A stretch of 64,000 nt of DNA from Petrosia ficiformis (GCA_947044365.1 OX345641.1:266501-330500), one strand, 5' to 3'. Positions 1 to 36,022 are shown, counted from the first letter of the stretch. Made by a program: numbers and translations. The notes: a model not told the origin generated them from the letters alone.

Positions 1-300
1 ATTTCACTCTAAATGAGAAGGTGTGGTTTTTTATAAATCATGTATATATGTTGTTTCAGAATGTGGAAAATTTCGTTTTTCAATTTGTGAGGCAATGCCC
101 TCTCGCTGTATTGCACCTGATGAAATTCTGACCAATGAGATTGCAGGGAAGGCATAACCTGCCAGCACTTTAAATCACATAATCCATGTACATGTATGCA
201 TTAATTCAATAAAAAGCACATTTTAATAGCAATATCGTTTTAATGTGGCCTGATGGTGGGAAAAATGTCATGCCGCCATGACACTTATTACAGAGTGCTA

Positions 301-845
301 CCGTATAGTTGCTAAAATTCGAGGTGTTCAAATTTTCGTGGATTTCGCGGTTGGAAGATGAACCGCGAAAATTAAGACCACAAATTGGGTGTGGTCTTAC
401 TAAATGTGTTCGTTCATACTAGACATGTTAAAAGTTATGGCTCTTTTCAAGTGTCTATCTTCTTAAGTATCTTACCTCGCATCGGATGGTTCTCTTTCGC
501 CTAATAAACAATGAGCACACAGAAGAAATCTTTTTTGGCAAGTGGCCAACAATTGTGCGATTGCTTCTATGTACTGATACTGCGAACGGGTTGTGAGGAT
601 TACTCGTCTCAAGATGATAGTCTAACTTCTCACCAGCTTCAGGCTCCCAAACATGTTTGTAGATTTGGAAGCCTCGTATCATGCCATTAACAGAGAAGGA
701 CTGCACCTGCTCAGATTCTACTGGTTACGTATACGGAACACGGTAACCACACCCTCACGAAAATTTTTACCCTTGAATTATTTAAATAACTTCTTTTGAG
801 ACAAAACACGAAAATTAGAACCCTCAAATTTTACCAACTATACGG
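301..845. mobile_element. TA-flanked inverted-repeat DNA element with HIRAN-like ORF
   Basis: The left end begins CCGTATAGTTGCTAAAATTC and the right end is its near-perfect inverse, ending AACTATACGG. About 23 terminal bases pair with two mismatches, and TA dinucleotides flank both sides (299-300 and 846-847), as expected for a TA-inserting DNA transposon. Sub-terminal regions on both sides also carry inverted 'cgtgagggtgtgg'-type and 'cgcgaaaatt'-type stretches. The inside holds one open frame on the minus strand (listed separately) and no transposase. It lies upstream of the first recognised PASK exon, in a probable intron. The boundaries come from reading the inverted repeat by eye. Confidence 0.65.
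455..706 (-). CDS. small HIRAN-like domain ORF inside the TA element (83 aa)
   Basis: The 83-residue frame has a pattern seen in HIRAN-type domains: IRGFQIYKHVWEPEAGEKL, then E(T)SNPHNPFAVSVHRS, then IVGHLPKKIS. That is aromatic-rich strand, G-x-x-L, N-P-x-x-P-x-A-V-x-V and G-H-x-P. HIRAN domains bind DNA 3' ends or occur in helicases, but stand-alone copies inside invertebrate repeats are, as I recall, frequent. There is no other domain and no signal peptide. It may be a remnant or one exon of a larger transposon protein, because a splice-like 'AG' context precedes it. Function is unknown and the domain call rests only on this motif. Confidence 0.4.
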   Translation of the reverse strand: MQSFSVNGMIRGFQIYKHVWEPEAGEKLDYHLETSNPHNPFAVSVHRSNRTIVGHLPKKISSVCSLFIRRKRTIRCEVRYLRR

Positions 846-847
846 TA

Positions 848-930
848 TTACATGTTTTTATAATTATATTCATAGGGTGTTATTACATGTACTAATACTT
901 AATAACATGTTTTTATAATTATATTCATAG

Positions 931-945
<15 letters not shown>
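848..945. repeat. short direct duplication containing a PASK splice acceptor
   Basis: A block of about 43 bp (ACATGTTTTTATAATT ... CATAG GGTGTTATTACATGT) occurs at about 848-890 and again at about 903-945. Each copy carries a complete 3' splice site and the first bases of the downstream PASK exon. Only the second copy reads into the PAS coding sequence; the first runs into unrelated sequence. Confidence 0.8.
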
Positions 946-24856
<23,911 letters not shown>

Positions 24857-24994
24857 ATTGAAACACATAGTTTTTTTCCTATGGAAACCATTAGATCCAT
24901 CCACAATCACTTATTATAATTAATATATTTCAGTATGCCTATTTTAACTCACACTACTAATTATTATTGAAAATACTCTTATACTAAATGATGT

Positions 24995-25235
24995 GTATAT
25001 ATATATACATGTAGATATGTACATGTATGTGTGACTAAGTATATGTACATGTATGTGTGAGTAAGTATATGTACATGTATGTGTGAGTAAGTATATGTAC
25101 ATGTATGTGTGACTAAGTACATGTACATGTATGTGTGACTATATGTACATGTGTGACCAAGTATATGTACATGTATGTGTGTATATGTAAATGTATGTGT
25201 GACTAAGAATATGTACATGTATGTGTGTGTACATG
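24995..25235. repeat. AGTATATGTACATGTATGTGTG array
   Basis: About nine imperfect 22-bp units downstream of the PASK stop codon. Confidence 0.9.
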
Positions 25236-25877
25236 TGTATGTCCATGAATTTCACCCACCTGTGAAACAGACAGACAAAGACACATGCCCACATGCGCAT
25301 GTATGTATGCATTCCACATACATAGACACATATCACTCACATAAATACACTTACTTGTCATACATTTACTCACATGTGAAACAAACAACTACAATGCAGA
25401 CAGACAAGATACATGCCCACATGAACGTGTACGTGTACACTTAATTTCACAAAGACATATTTCCATACCACCCACATGACTGCACACATACATACACATT
25501 ATACATGTATTTACACATAAATACATGTACATACATATATTTATGTATGTATGTATGTGTGTGTTGACTAGTTGTTTATAAACAAGAATTAATTGTATTT
25601 ATCATTTATTTGGAAACACATTCGTAAAGTCATGTTTTTGTTGTTATAATTAAATGATTTTCTTGAGAAATGTTTGTAAATAACGTTAATATCCTAGTAT
25701 GGTGTGGGTGTATGATATTAGTTAGGTTATGTTTTGACGACATAGTCTCTTTATGGTTCGACAAACACAAAGATTTGATGAGAAGTGAATGATTTTCTAG
25801 TTACCTGATGATGTGTGGGTGGAATTTGGATCAACTAACTGAGTGAGGATTATTGTGTATGTATGTATGGTTATATA

Positions 25878-26105
25878 TGTATATACTATAGGCATAGGAA
25901 CCAGGAGTGCTCCCCCTAATCTAAATTTTTACCATAGGCATAGAAACCAGGGATGCCCCCCTAATCTAAATTTATACCATAAGCATAGGAACCAGGGATG
26001 CTCCTATAATTTAAGTTTATACCATAGGCATAGGAACCAGTTTGCCCCCCTAATCTATATTTATACCATAGGCATAGGAACCAAGGTGCCCCCCTAATCT
26101 ATATT
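25878..26105. repeat. about 45-bp tandem repeat, five copies
   Basis: Unit: ACCATAGGCATAGGAACCAG, (G/T)xxTGCCCCCCTAATCTA, AATTTAT. Copies differ by point changes (AGGGATG, AGTTTG, AAGGTG). The peptide frame across it is an artefact. Confidence 0.9.
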
Positions 26106-26557
26106 TATGTTCCTGTGCATATGTATACATGTATATATCTCTTGGTTATTTATTTGTGACCGCTATTCTTTTTAGTCATCATTAATTATAATAATGGTTA
26201 ATATACCTGAAACTGATTTATATCGGCTTTTGAGATGTTTACATTACTAGAAGAATGGATCTAGAACAGCTCTTGAAATATGGCAATTCTATGGACCAGA
26301 TATAGTCCCTTTTGGTACAGTACAGATGATGAACTGTTTTGTGTAATGTAGCAACCCTGTTAGTTAATTAAACTATAATATATCAAGATTAATAGTTGAC
26401 TAGTGATTAGAACAAAGAGCTTGGCCATGGAACATCTAAATGTAATATTTTCTAAGTTAACAGATTACTAATACTTTCGCTATACATTTATGATGACTAT
26501 TTACGTTAACTTATATGGTAAATAATTTTTGAATAAGCCTTGGTATATCTAGTTGGA

Positions 26558-26624
26558 CATTAATTCCTTTGTAGTGTTGTCGTCAATCATGGAGATTGAC
26601 GACAACACTACAAAGGAATTAATG
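26558..26624. other. perfect 31-bp hairpin with 5-nt loop
   Basis: The left arm 26558-26588 (CATTAATTCCTTTGTAGTGT then TGTCGTCAATC) is exactly inverted at 26594-26624, with loop ATGGA. Neither strand has a nearby ORF. It could be a palindromic insertion, a small-RNA precursor or a structure-prone site; no evidence of transcription is visible. Confidence 0.9.
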
Positions 26625-27140
26625 ATTATATAACCAATTATTCAGTAAAAGTTATCTATAGTTGTGTATGAAATGTCAAACACCACAAGCTAAAGGTTGT
26701 TATTGTTGATATAGAATATCGTCAACTCATTAGCTTGTTTCCAAACTGATCTCATGTTTTGTCTTTAAACCCTACTTTGATCCGGACAAGATAGCATTAG
26801 TTGTCTAGGCACTGAATTAATAGTAGGTGTGTTTGTTGGTTTCAATTCTGATTAGGCAAGTGAAATCATAAACATTTGTCAACATTTGATAGCACATGAG
26901 AAAACAGTTTCTTGTGAACAATGGACAATATTTGACACAAAGATATTATCTTAAAAACAATTATATATATCACAATAAAATATTTTGTAAAATAGTTACT
27001 AAAATATATAATAATGTAGATAATTTTGAAAATGGGAGATTTTACAAAGCAATTTTAAAGATTATGTCTTTTTATGTGAAAACTTAAAAATAAAGAGGTA
27101 CGAAATGTGTCTCTTTGGATGGGATGTAAGGGAGTGACCT

Positions 27141-28764
27141 TTAACGACACCCACATTGAGTAACAGTCATTCCCGGATATATTTTAATTTGGATTGTCCT
27201 GCGATCCAATGCAACAATTAATGGTTGAGATATTAATTTGGTTGGTACACAACATGGTTCTGGAATGCTACTTGGATACTTGAGATGTGAGTATGCCTGT
27301 ATTTGAGAATGTAAAGTCCCATTTTGATGCTTCGATAACGGATAGAGGCATTGTCCAGAGCAGTAGTTAGCACTATACGATTTAGGACCAATAATGAAAT
27401 TACTCCAGCCCAATTCTTTAAAGTTGACCTACATAAAGAAAGGTAAGTATAATTATACATTTCATTGTATTTGACTTCACAGGTGTCATATAATTATAAT
27501 CCATTCATTTTGATAAAAGGTAAACTGAAACTATTAACAAATATTTCAGTTCTATATATAATTGTATTTAACAACAGATGTGCAATATACACAAAGTTCA
27601 GCATTCGTGAGGTTAGTTTAACGACAATAATTATTACTAACTGTAATATTTTTAGTAATCTCTGTACACAAAAATCATACCAATACATACAAAAGCTCAT
27701 CCCATCCTGACAACCTATATTGTGTTCATGGGTTGCAACAAATGCTACTCTTCAGTAGATCATTAAATAGAATATATACATCACACAACACTTACAGATA
27801 ACTTGTGCAGTCTACATCCACTAGCACTAGTCTTCTCTTTCATTGCTTGAGTTAAACCAATGTCCACTTCGATTTGACGTCTACGTCGCTCCAAGTCATT
27901 GGTATATCCATTTTTTCCAATTTCTATAATGTCTTCAATCTTTGCTTCTTCACTCTCCAAGAATGTTAGTAACAGCGGATCCTTCCCATCAGTAAATTCA
28001 AATCCAATATTTTCTGGAGAAATGGAAGCACATCCTCCTTGCATAATTATCTTTATAATTCTTTCATCATTTTCTTCTCTTTGTATCCATTGTTTAAACA
28101 TTGTTTTAAGGTTGTGAAAGACTATCCAATCATCGCTTTGTAGCTGTTCTCTACTTAGCTGCTTCCTTTCAACTACCTGTTGTTCTCCATCCATAGCTAT
28201 GTCTGCAAGTAAAGAGACAGTAACTCCATCTTTAAGATCGCATATTGATGTACTAAGCGAATTAATTGTATTTTGATCCAGTTTTCTTTTAAAGAGACGA
28301 AGTTCTGATGAATGTAATATTTCGGTAGGTTTAGCACAAGATGTATTGAATGCTATAGACATGTATCGTGGTTCTTGGTTCATTGCTGGTTCTTCAATCA
28401 CTGCATGTATGCATGTAAAAGTAATAAATAGTGATATTCTATTTTATAATTAATTTTTACATAAAAATAGAGACTTACCATTCCCAATGAATCCTGTTAT
28501 TGTGTCTGAATGTAGTATTTCTGATAACTGCTCGCTTTCACCTGCTGATTCCAGGCATCTCTCGGTACTTCTGCTATCATATTGTAGGTCTTTTCTCCTC
28601 CAGCATTCATAGAGTGTTCTTATATAGTCTGAAACTATTTCTGGTTTATTAGGTGAGGAGTTTCTACTTCCACTTTCAGAGTTAGATCTGTCAAATCGTC
28701 TTGCTTGTGATGAGGTGGTTAAAAGGAGAATTAAAGATAAAATTTTTAAAGCATCCATTCGCAT
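27141..28764 (-). CDS. TGF-beta superfamily ligand A (392 aa, 3 exons)
   Basis: Secreted dimeric growth factor precursor acting on receptor serine kinases. Exons on the minus strand: 28764-28479, 28400-27796, 27428-27141. Phases fit (1, then 0) and give 392 residues. An N-terminal hydrophobic signal (ALKILSLILLLTTSSQA) is followed by a prodomain, a tetrabasic RRRR site at about 267-270 and a mature domain of about 122 residues. The mature part shows C-RLHKLSVNFKELGWSNFI, then SANYCSGQCLYPLS, EPCCVPTKL and MTVTQCGCR at the end: all seven TGF-beta cysteines in order, including the one used for dimerisation. It keeps the LGW...I...P signature that paralogues B and C have lost, so it is the most canonical of the three. 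Subfamily (TGF-beta, activin or BMP) cannot be set by eye. Confidence 0.93.
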
Positions 28765-28961
28765 AATTTTTCTACTGAATAATGCAGTACGCGTATCTAT
28801 TTTTATACGCTACGCGCGCATACGCCTACGCTACAATAATTATAAAATAATTAATAATTATTATCAATTTCTTGTAAGTATTTGCAACAGGTTTATTAAT
28901 GTACCAAAATAGTGAGTTCATACGTTTGTTATATGTAATGTGGTTCAATGTTGTGGTTATC

Positions 28962-28967
28962 TTTATT
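28962..28967 (-). terminator. poly(A) signal AATAAA for ligand B
   Basis: AATAAA on the minus strand lies 24 nt beyond the ligand B stop, implying a very short 3' UTR. Confidence 0.6.
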
Positions 28968-28990
28968 GTGGAAGGCAATTCCATGCAGTG

Positions 28991-30231
28991 TCACTGACAG
29001 CCACATTTGACTGCAGTTACATTTGGCAAACGAAGAAGAGCATAAATTGATTCTGTAGCTTTTACAATGACATCCAACGTTTCATGTTCAATAGCAACGC
29101 AACATGGAGTAGGTGGTTGCTGTGATTCCTTCAATGGAACCTGTAGGTATGCCAATAACATAGCATGATTTGTTGACATTGATGCAGCAGAGAGTGGATA
29201 AATGCATTGTCCAGCACAGTAGTTGAGTTGAAATTGACCTGGTACAAAAGAGTATATAATGGAATGGTTTACCTATATAGAAAGTAAAGAGTAAAACTTA
29301 ATTAAGTTAATTTGATTATGTAATCAATATTCTTACATTATAATTATATAAGGTACACTGAGATGTCTCCTGGATTATTGTACTTCTATCTCGCTTCTCG
29401 CGATTGGTATCAGCAGATTGGTCCAACAAATGTTTCAGCATCTCTTCATCATTTGTCGGTTTCCTTTGTGCATACACAATAAGTAAAGGTTCTTTACCTG
29501 TGTGTGCTGAAATACCAATGTTTTCTAAACTCAGTTCATCACATCCTTCTGAAGACAATTCCAATATTGCTGCAAAATACTCCAAAGATGAGTTTGAACT
29601 AAGCCAAGCGTTGTTCAGTGAACGAAATGCTAACCATTTCTCCTGCTGTAGAGCATCATAAGTTAGGTTTATATTCTGTATTAGAGTTTTGTTAGAAGTT
29701 GCGGTATATAGTGATAACTGAACACTCTGATTCAGATCACATGTGGTGACTATATCTCTTTGTTCCTTATAGACTTTTAGATCAAAGGTGTTTAAGTCAT
29801 CTATACCTGAATCTTGGTTGATTTTGAAAGACATCTTCATGGATGTTTCATTGCATAACACTATATGGTGTGAAATCGCAAATAGTAACAAGATGAAGTA
29901 TTTGCCAAGTTATTAAAATGAACTATTTTTTAATTAATTGAAGCCACTAACCTTTTCCAACGAATCCCCACACTGTGTTAGAATGAATGGCATCTTCCAT
30001 TTCGTCTTGGTCTTCAAAGACGTTTGGTACACATTGCGTATCAGCAAGATCTTGTCCATCGCGTCTAGTTTTCAAACACTGAAGCAATTCCAGTAAAAAC
30101 TCTAGCGGTTTTTCATCTTCGGCAACTAAATCGTCATTCGTAAAATTTAAATTTAAATCTGCAACAGGAACTCCATACGTCAGCAAACTGCAAATAGCCA
30201 GTACGAAAATGCTATGCATACAATAACTCAT
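28991..30231 (-). CDS. TGF-beta superfamily ligand B (361 aa, 3 exons)
   Basis: Exons on the minus strand: 30231-29952, 29860-29337, 29272-28991; phases fit and give 361 residues. Signal peptide HSIFVLAICSLLTYGVP, then a prodomain with CLKTRRDGQDLADTQCVP and EDAIHSNTVWGFVGKG across the first junction. A furin-type REKR lies at about 247-250. The mature domain (about 111 aa) has seven cysteines: QCTLYNYN, LNYCAGQCIYPLS, TPCCVAIEHE and VKCGCQ. The usual LGW...WI stretch after the first cysteine is absent, so the finger region is shortened or divergent. Tandem with ligands A and C on the same strand with identical intron positions, so they arose by local duplication. Confidence 0.92.
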
Positions 30232-30961
30232 AATTATTTCAAGAAGTAGCAGTTTGAAACCAAGACCTTCTTTGACCTGTAAATGTAAAATGGCTAACTG
30301 TGCACCCCCTTTTAAATCTTTCTGAGACTCCAGCCCATCTATTGAAGTGGGAAAAACTAGTAAAATATATTTTTTAGTTAGATAACACTTCTATGATTGC
30401 TGTTAGCCACATTGTAAGTTTGAAGAAAAGAAATTCTGCATTTATTCATTTTTTTCACTATAAACTATACTGCATTATACAACAGCGTGCATTACAGAAC
30501 AAAACTGTACAATACTGAGAGGTATAAGTTTCATTTTCCCAGTATACAAACGAAATACATCGAAGAGTTCCATGTACAAATATCATTAGCAAATGGTATA
30601 TAGCTCGTTCATGCATTCTAGAAACAATGGCAGCCCCACCCAATATTTGTAAATTAATTATACCGGATGTGGTCCGGTGCGTTAATTATAGACGGTTTTT
30701 TGGGTTTTTTAAAAAAATTTTAATAATAATACAAAAATTAAATTAATATAGAATAAATTCCTGTGTAGATAATAAAATAATTATACAGGATTTATATAAG
30801 TGAGAATTTTGAATACAGTATAATCACTAGTCTACTTGTGCATGTATAACTGAAAAAGTGAATAGAAAATAATTAGGTACAATTGTTCATATAAAAATAT
30901 AGTCTATTGAAGTTTAATATATAATATCGAGAATAATATATTATTTTAAGTGCAAAACAGT

Positions 30962-30967
30962 TTTATT
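30962..30967 (-). terminator. poly(A) signal AATAAA for ligand C
   Basis: AATAAA on the minus strand, 12 nt past the ligand C stop codon. Confidence 0.55.
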
Positions 30968-30978
30968 TAATTAGTGCT

Positions 30979-32298
30979 TTACCGACAGCCACATCGAGAA
31001 GCAGTCATATTTTCGTAAGTGTATAAAACGTATGAGTTTCTTGTTTCCACGATCAAGACAGTCAGTGATTGGTACTTGATGGGGACACAGCAAGGAGGTG
31101 GTGGCGGTGGTATAGGAGAAATAATTTGTAAATAAACCAGAACTTCTGAATGAGGAAGTGACTGTCGGCTTGATAGAGGATAAATGCATTGCCCAGCACA
31201 GTAGTTCAGCTCAAACTCTCCATCAAGAAATGAATTAATAGTACTGTAAGATACCTGGAGAAAGAAATATGTAAATTATGAATTGAATAATGCAAGCTAA
31301 TTGCATTCTTTGAATATTGCTCTAATAAAATCTATAATCATATAATTATACTTACATTATAATTTTGTAAGCTGCATTGAAATGTCTCTTGAATTGGAAT
31401 CGTCCCTGAACTCTCAAGTTGTCGTTTCTCGCGATTGGTATCAGCAGATTGGTCCAACAAATGTTTCAGCATCTCTTCATCATTTGTCGGTTTCCTTTGT
31501 GCATACACAATAAGTAAAGGTTCTTTACCCGTGTGTGCTGAAATACCAACGTTTTCTAAACTCAGTTCATCACATCCTTCTGAAGATATTTCCAACTGCA
31601 CCATAAAGTTTCCAGATGAGTTTGAACTAAGCCAAGAGTTGTAGAATGCCTTCAGTGAACGAAATGCTAACCATTTCTCCTGCTGTAGAGCATCATAAGT
31701 TAGGTTTATATTCTGTATTAGAGTTTTGTTAGAAGTTGCGGTATATAGTGATAACTGAACACTCTGATTCAGATCACATGTGGTGACTATATCTTTTTGT
31801 TCTATTATGTTTTTATAGACTCTTAGATCCAATGAGTTAAAGGTATCATGAAGTGATTCTTGGTTGATTTCGAAAGAGATTATTCTAGATTTTCCATTAT
31901 TGCTTGAAACTGCAAAACAAAGATGAAGAATAAAATTGTGTAATGTATTTTTTTAATTAAATAAGATATTATATATACTCTACAAATAAAACGTACACAC
32001 ACATCTTTATATATATATACTGACCATTTCCGACAAATCCCCATACTGCGTTCGAATGAATAGCGTCTATCAATTCGTCTTGGTCTTCGAATACTTCAGG
32101 TAGACACTGCATATCCGAAAGATTGTCCCCGTCGTCTCTTGCTTTCAAGCATCGATGCAATTGTAGTAAAAACTCTGGCGGTGTGACAGCAGGTGCTTCA
32201 TCGACTATGTTTAATTGCGATTCTGTGCTGAGTGGACGTCCTTGTGCCAGCAAGCTCTGCAAAGCGAGTAGAATAGAAATAGACAGATATACAGTCAT
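30979..32298 (-). CDS. TGF-beta superfamily ligand C (367 aa, 3 exons)
   Basis: Exons on the minus strand: 32298-32025, 31909-31356, 31254-30979; phases fit and give 367 residues. Signal peptide VYLSISILLALQSLLAQG; exon 1 shares CLKARDDGDNLSDMQCLP and DAIHSNAVWGFVGNG with ligand B. REKR at about 251-254 is the likely convertase site. Mature domain (about 113 aa): QCSLQNYN, FELNYCAGQCIYPLS, a proline run before CCVPIKYQS, and ASRCGCR at the C-terminus: seven cysteines. Exon 2 is almost identical in DNA to ligand B while exon 3 is not (see findings). First gene of the three in transcription order. Confidence 0.92.
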
Positions 32299-34969
32299 GT
32301 TTTATCGACTTGCAATTGTAGAATGAGATCCTTCTTTGCTTGTAACTTGTTTGCTATACAATGTGATACTCTCAGCTCCCTTTTAAACACTTCTGAAGCA
32401 GGAAAACACACGTGTTTGACACTTGTAAGGATTATAGCCTTACACTTTACCAAGATATATATGTTATATATATATATATATATATTATATTATATATAAT
32501 TATATATATAATTATATTGCTGTTACTGAACAGAAGAAAGCAACATGTATTGTACATCATGCCCCATTAGTTTGTGAAAGCTTTCTTGATTGTTTTTGCA
32601 ATTAGATGACGTAGTTACTGCATTTGTACTGGTTGGTGTAATCATGTAGTCAACACCTCTATTTCAAAACACGTGCGGATATTATTCATGCGTTATAGTA
32701 CAACTTCGAAAATACAAACCAAAACAAATTTTAACAATAAAAATACCAATGCTACATTACCCAACAAGATTACTAACTATTAATTTTTAATACTTATAGT
32801 ATAGAAATAACAATAGATTATACAAACCACTTCCATATAATATCCCTACATATGCCTTACTGTGGCTACTTATGTAAGGTTTATATGGAAATGGTTGGTA
32901 ATATTAATTGCTCTAAGGCATGGCTCAATTTATAATCTCATTATACAGAATTGAAATTTCTGATTAACATTGCTTTGCAGTACCCTCCCTTCTCCAGATC
33001 TGTTAATAATAATTGTTTCCAGCATCAAATAGTTGCATTTGTATCTACTTGTGATATTACGTCAGTACTGACACAATTAAGAGAATGGTACTCCATCTAA
33101 TACAAGGTACTTAACAGCATCAAACGAAATCTTATATTTTCTGTGTCTGTATGTGTTAGTAATGAATGATTAATGTACAGTGTAATCTTCACTACTTCAT
33201 TAGCTATTAATATTAACACATTTAAGAAGATCAGTAATGTAATGATTCCAGACATACAATAATCAGATGACACCTTAATGCTCTATTCCAGTTGTTCTTA
33301 CTGTGCATCAGTAATCTCAGATGATACGAGGTAGTGCGTAGCAGGTTCAGTAACTCAACAGTGAATATTAATTGTGATATTATAATTATTGGTAGCCCCA
33401 TCTATAAAAATTATATAATTATTGTATCTATACTGTATATATATTTCTTGGTTGTCCCGAAATGCGTCTGTCCATGTTCACCTGGCCTTCAGGAAACTAG
33501 AAATAACTTTGATTGCTAATTGCATTAACAATGCGGCAAAATTCATCTGTCTCAACTTCTTTTTGCTGATGCAGTCTCATCATTGTAACTTTTAGAAATC
33601 TATATACTCTGCAATGGCAGTAGAAAAGGGCCAAGTGAATCTGGACAGACTTTAGTAACCAATAACATAATGTACAGCTACAATACCTCATCAGTTGTGT
33701 ACATACTAACATCACTAAACGATCAGCACTGTATGTATGTCATCTCATTATTATCTGATCCATAGTATTCGATATTGATGAGCTGACATTGTTAATAAAT
33801 ATTTGTTAAAGCTTACACTATTGTTACTATTGATAATAGTACCAAATAAAATAAATTCAAAATAATATGTACTATATTTAATATCTCTACTTCATTAGTT
33901 TATTTACTACATGGAATAGTGTTAGTATGTGTTAAAGTAACCAAGGTTGTCTTTGGTATGATAATAAACATTTTAATAATAAATTGTTTCACCAGGTGTA
34001 ACAGAATATAATATGTACACATTACAAGTTGTTTGTGTAATGAATGTATTCAATTTTAGATTACATGCGATTACCATGGTGATGTCACACTGACCAATGT
34101 GATTATCCACGACTTGATGGAACGCTTACATTTATAGATTGTAAAATGATTACCAATATTAATATTATATGCTGAATAACTTGAGGTATGCTAGAGTTTG
34201 AAATTTTTACCTTGGCCATTACAATTATAATCTGGTGTCAAAAGTAGCTATGCCAGACTATGGAGCAGGATATAAATCTGCTTCTACATAATTATAAAGA
34301 GTCACAAAGTAATGTTGTATTTATACGTATATATATACAAGAATTATAGGTGTATAGGTACTGCTGAGGTTATATCAGGATGTATATGTTCTCACTCATG
34401 TATGCTCTGCTATAAGTATTATACTATTTGGTTGGTGTAATATAACTACAATGTATGAAGCAACCATCATCTTTTCTTTATTTCTTATCTCTTTCAGAAG
34501 CCACAGATCTGTCTCAACTAATATACACTTGCACAGTGTTATGTACAGTCCTATTCCCGAGATGAGAACTGGAACAAGGACATGTTACATAACAGTGTGC
34601 AAGCACTTGTACTCGTCTACTCCATGCAGGTATGAGAACAGGATATGTTACATTACAATGCATTGTTACATGTTCTCAAATCATGTTCATAATTATTTAA
34701 TGAAATGGAATTTTATAATTAATAGCTGCTGTTACAAAGAATGGAGTAATCAAACAAGTGAACAAAGAAAGAATTGTAAGTATACATAAATTAAAATGTA
34801 AGAAATAATAATTGTATACGATAGTAAACTAGTTTATTGTAATTCTCCAAGATATATTGTCTTGTCTGAGGAACAGGAAAGTACTAGAAAATGAAACGAT
34901 GAAATGTAATGTAACAACAAAAAACATTGATATAATTATATATAATTTATATTATATATATCATACTGT

Positions 34970-35685
34970 GATGTGGTATGACAGATTATGATACATGTGA
35001 TGTCATACCAAGTCATATCGTGATGTGGTATGACAAATTATGATAAACGATGATGATATGTGATGTGGTATGACAGATTATAATAAACTATGATGATATG
35101 TGATGTGGTATGACGGATTATGATAAACTATGATGATATGTGATGTGGTATGACAGAGTCTGATAAACTATGATGATGTGATGTGGTATGACAGAGTCTG
35201 ATAAACTATGATGATATGTGATGTGGTATGACAGATTATGATAGTTTGACATCTATGTCATACCGTGATGTGGTATGACAGATTATGATAGTATATTATG
35301 ATGACCGAGTATGATAAACTACAATGATGTCATGTCATATTGTGATGTGGTATGACAGATTATGATAGATTATGATACATGTGATGTCATATCATGATGT
35401 GGTATGACAAATTATGACAAATTATGACGGATTATGATGATATGTGATGTGGTATGACAATGACAGAGTCTGATAAACTATGATGATATGTGATGTGGTA
35501 TGACAGATTATGATAGATTATGATAGTTTATGACATCTATGTCATACCGTGATGTGGTATGACAGATTATGATAGTTTATGATGACTTAGTATGTCATAT
35601 CATGATGTGGTATGACCGAGTATGATAAACTACAATGATGTCATGTCATATTGTGATGTGGTATGACAGATTATGTACCATGCTG
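34970..35685. repeat. GATGTGGTATGACAG-ATTATGATA satellite
   Basis: About 17 irregular units combine GATGTGGTATGACAGATTAT, GATAAACTATGATGATATGT and TGATGTCATACC. Because TGATGTGGTATGACA and TGTCATACCGTGATG both occur, parts are mutually inverted and can form hairpins. Confidence 0.85.
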
Positions 35686-35830
35686 TAGTATAATGTAGGT
35701 CTACATACTACTGATATTACATATTGCAAAATGATATATGCCATATGATGTGCCACCATGCATGCAGCATGGTGTCACATCATAGTTACGATGATGTAAC
35801 AATTGGATATTATGAGATGTGATGACAATA

Positions 35831-36022
35831 GCTAATAGATGGATAGATAAAATTATGAGTGAAGCAAGTGCTGTATGCTTGTTGAGACCTGAGCGCTAAT
35901 AGATGGATAGATAAATTATGAGTGAAGCGAGTGCTGTATGCTTGTTGAGACCCGAGTGCTAATAGCTGGACAGATAAAATTATGAGTGAAGCGAGTGCTG
36001 TATGCTTGTTGAGACCTGAGTG
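35831..36022. repeat. 63-bp tandem repeat, three copies
   Basis: Unit: GCTAATAGATGGATAGATAA, AATTATGAGTGAAGCGAGTG, CTGTATGCTTGTTGAGACCT, GA. Starts near 35831, 35895 and 35958. Confidence 0.9.

Larger units (their letters stand above)
24857..27140. other. intergenic region between PASK and the TGF-beta cluster (convergent 3' ends)
   Basis: Both flanking genes end here. Holds an AGTATATGTACATGTATGTG array (25010-25225), ACATACACAT-type sequence to 25560, the 45-bp array (25878-26105), a perfect hairpin (26558-26624) and otherwise AT-rich sequence. No gene was recognised. Confidence 0.7.

Noticed and set aside
51..175. A possible upstream PASK exon after a TTTCAG acceptor at 59
   Set aside because: One frame (CGKFRFSICEAMPSRC...) stays open to 168 but shows no PAS similarity, and no convincing donor keeps frame with the exon at 931.
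25843..26097. 84-residue plus-strand frame with repeated YHRHRNQGCPP peptide
   Set aside because: It is a translation of the 45-bp intergenic repeat; unit length variation breaks any common frame and no splice context supports it.
34451..34789. 112-residue frame on the plus strand
   Set aside because: No domain, no splice partners, internal repeats of GAACAGGATATGTTACATTA type; probably chance.
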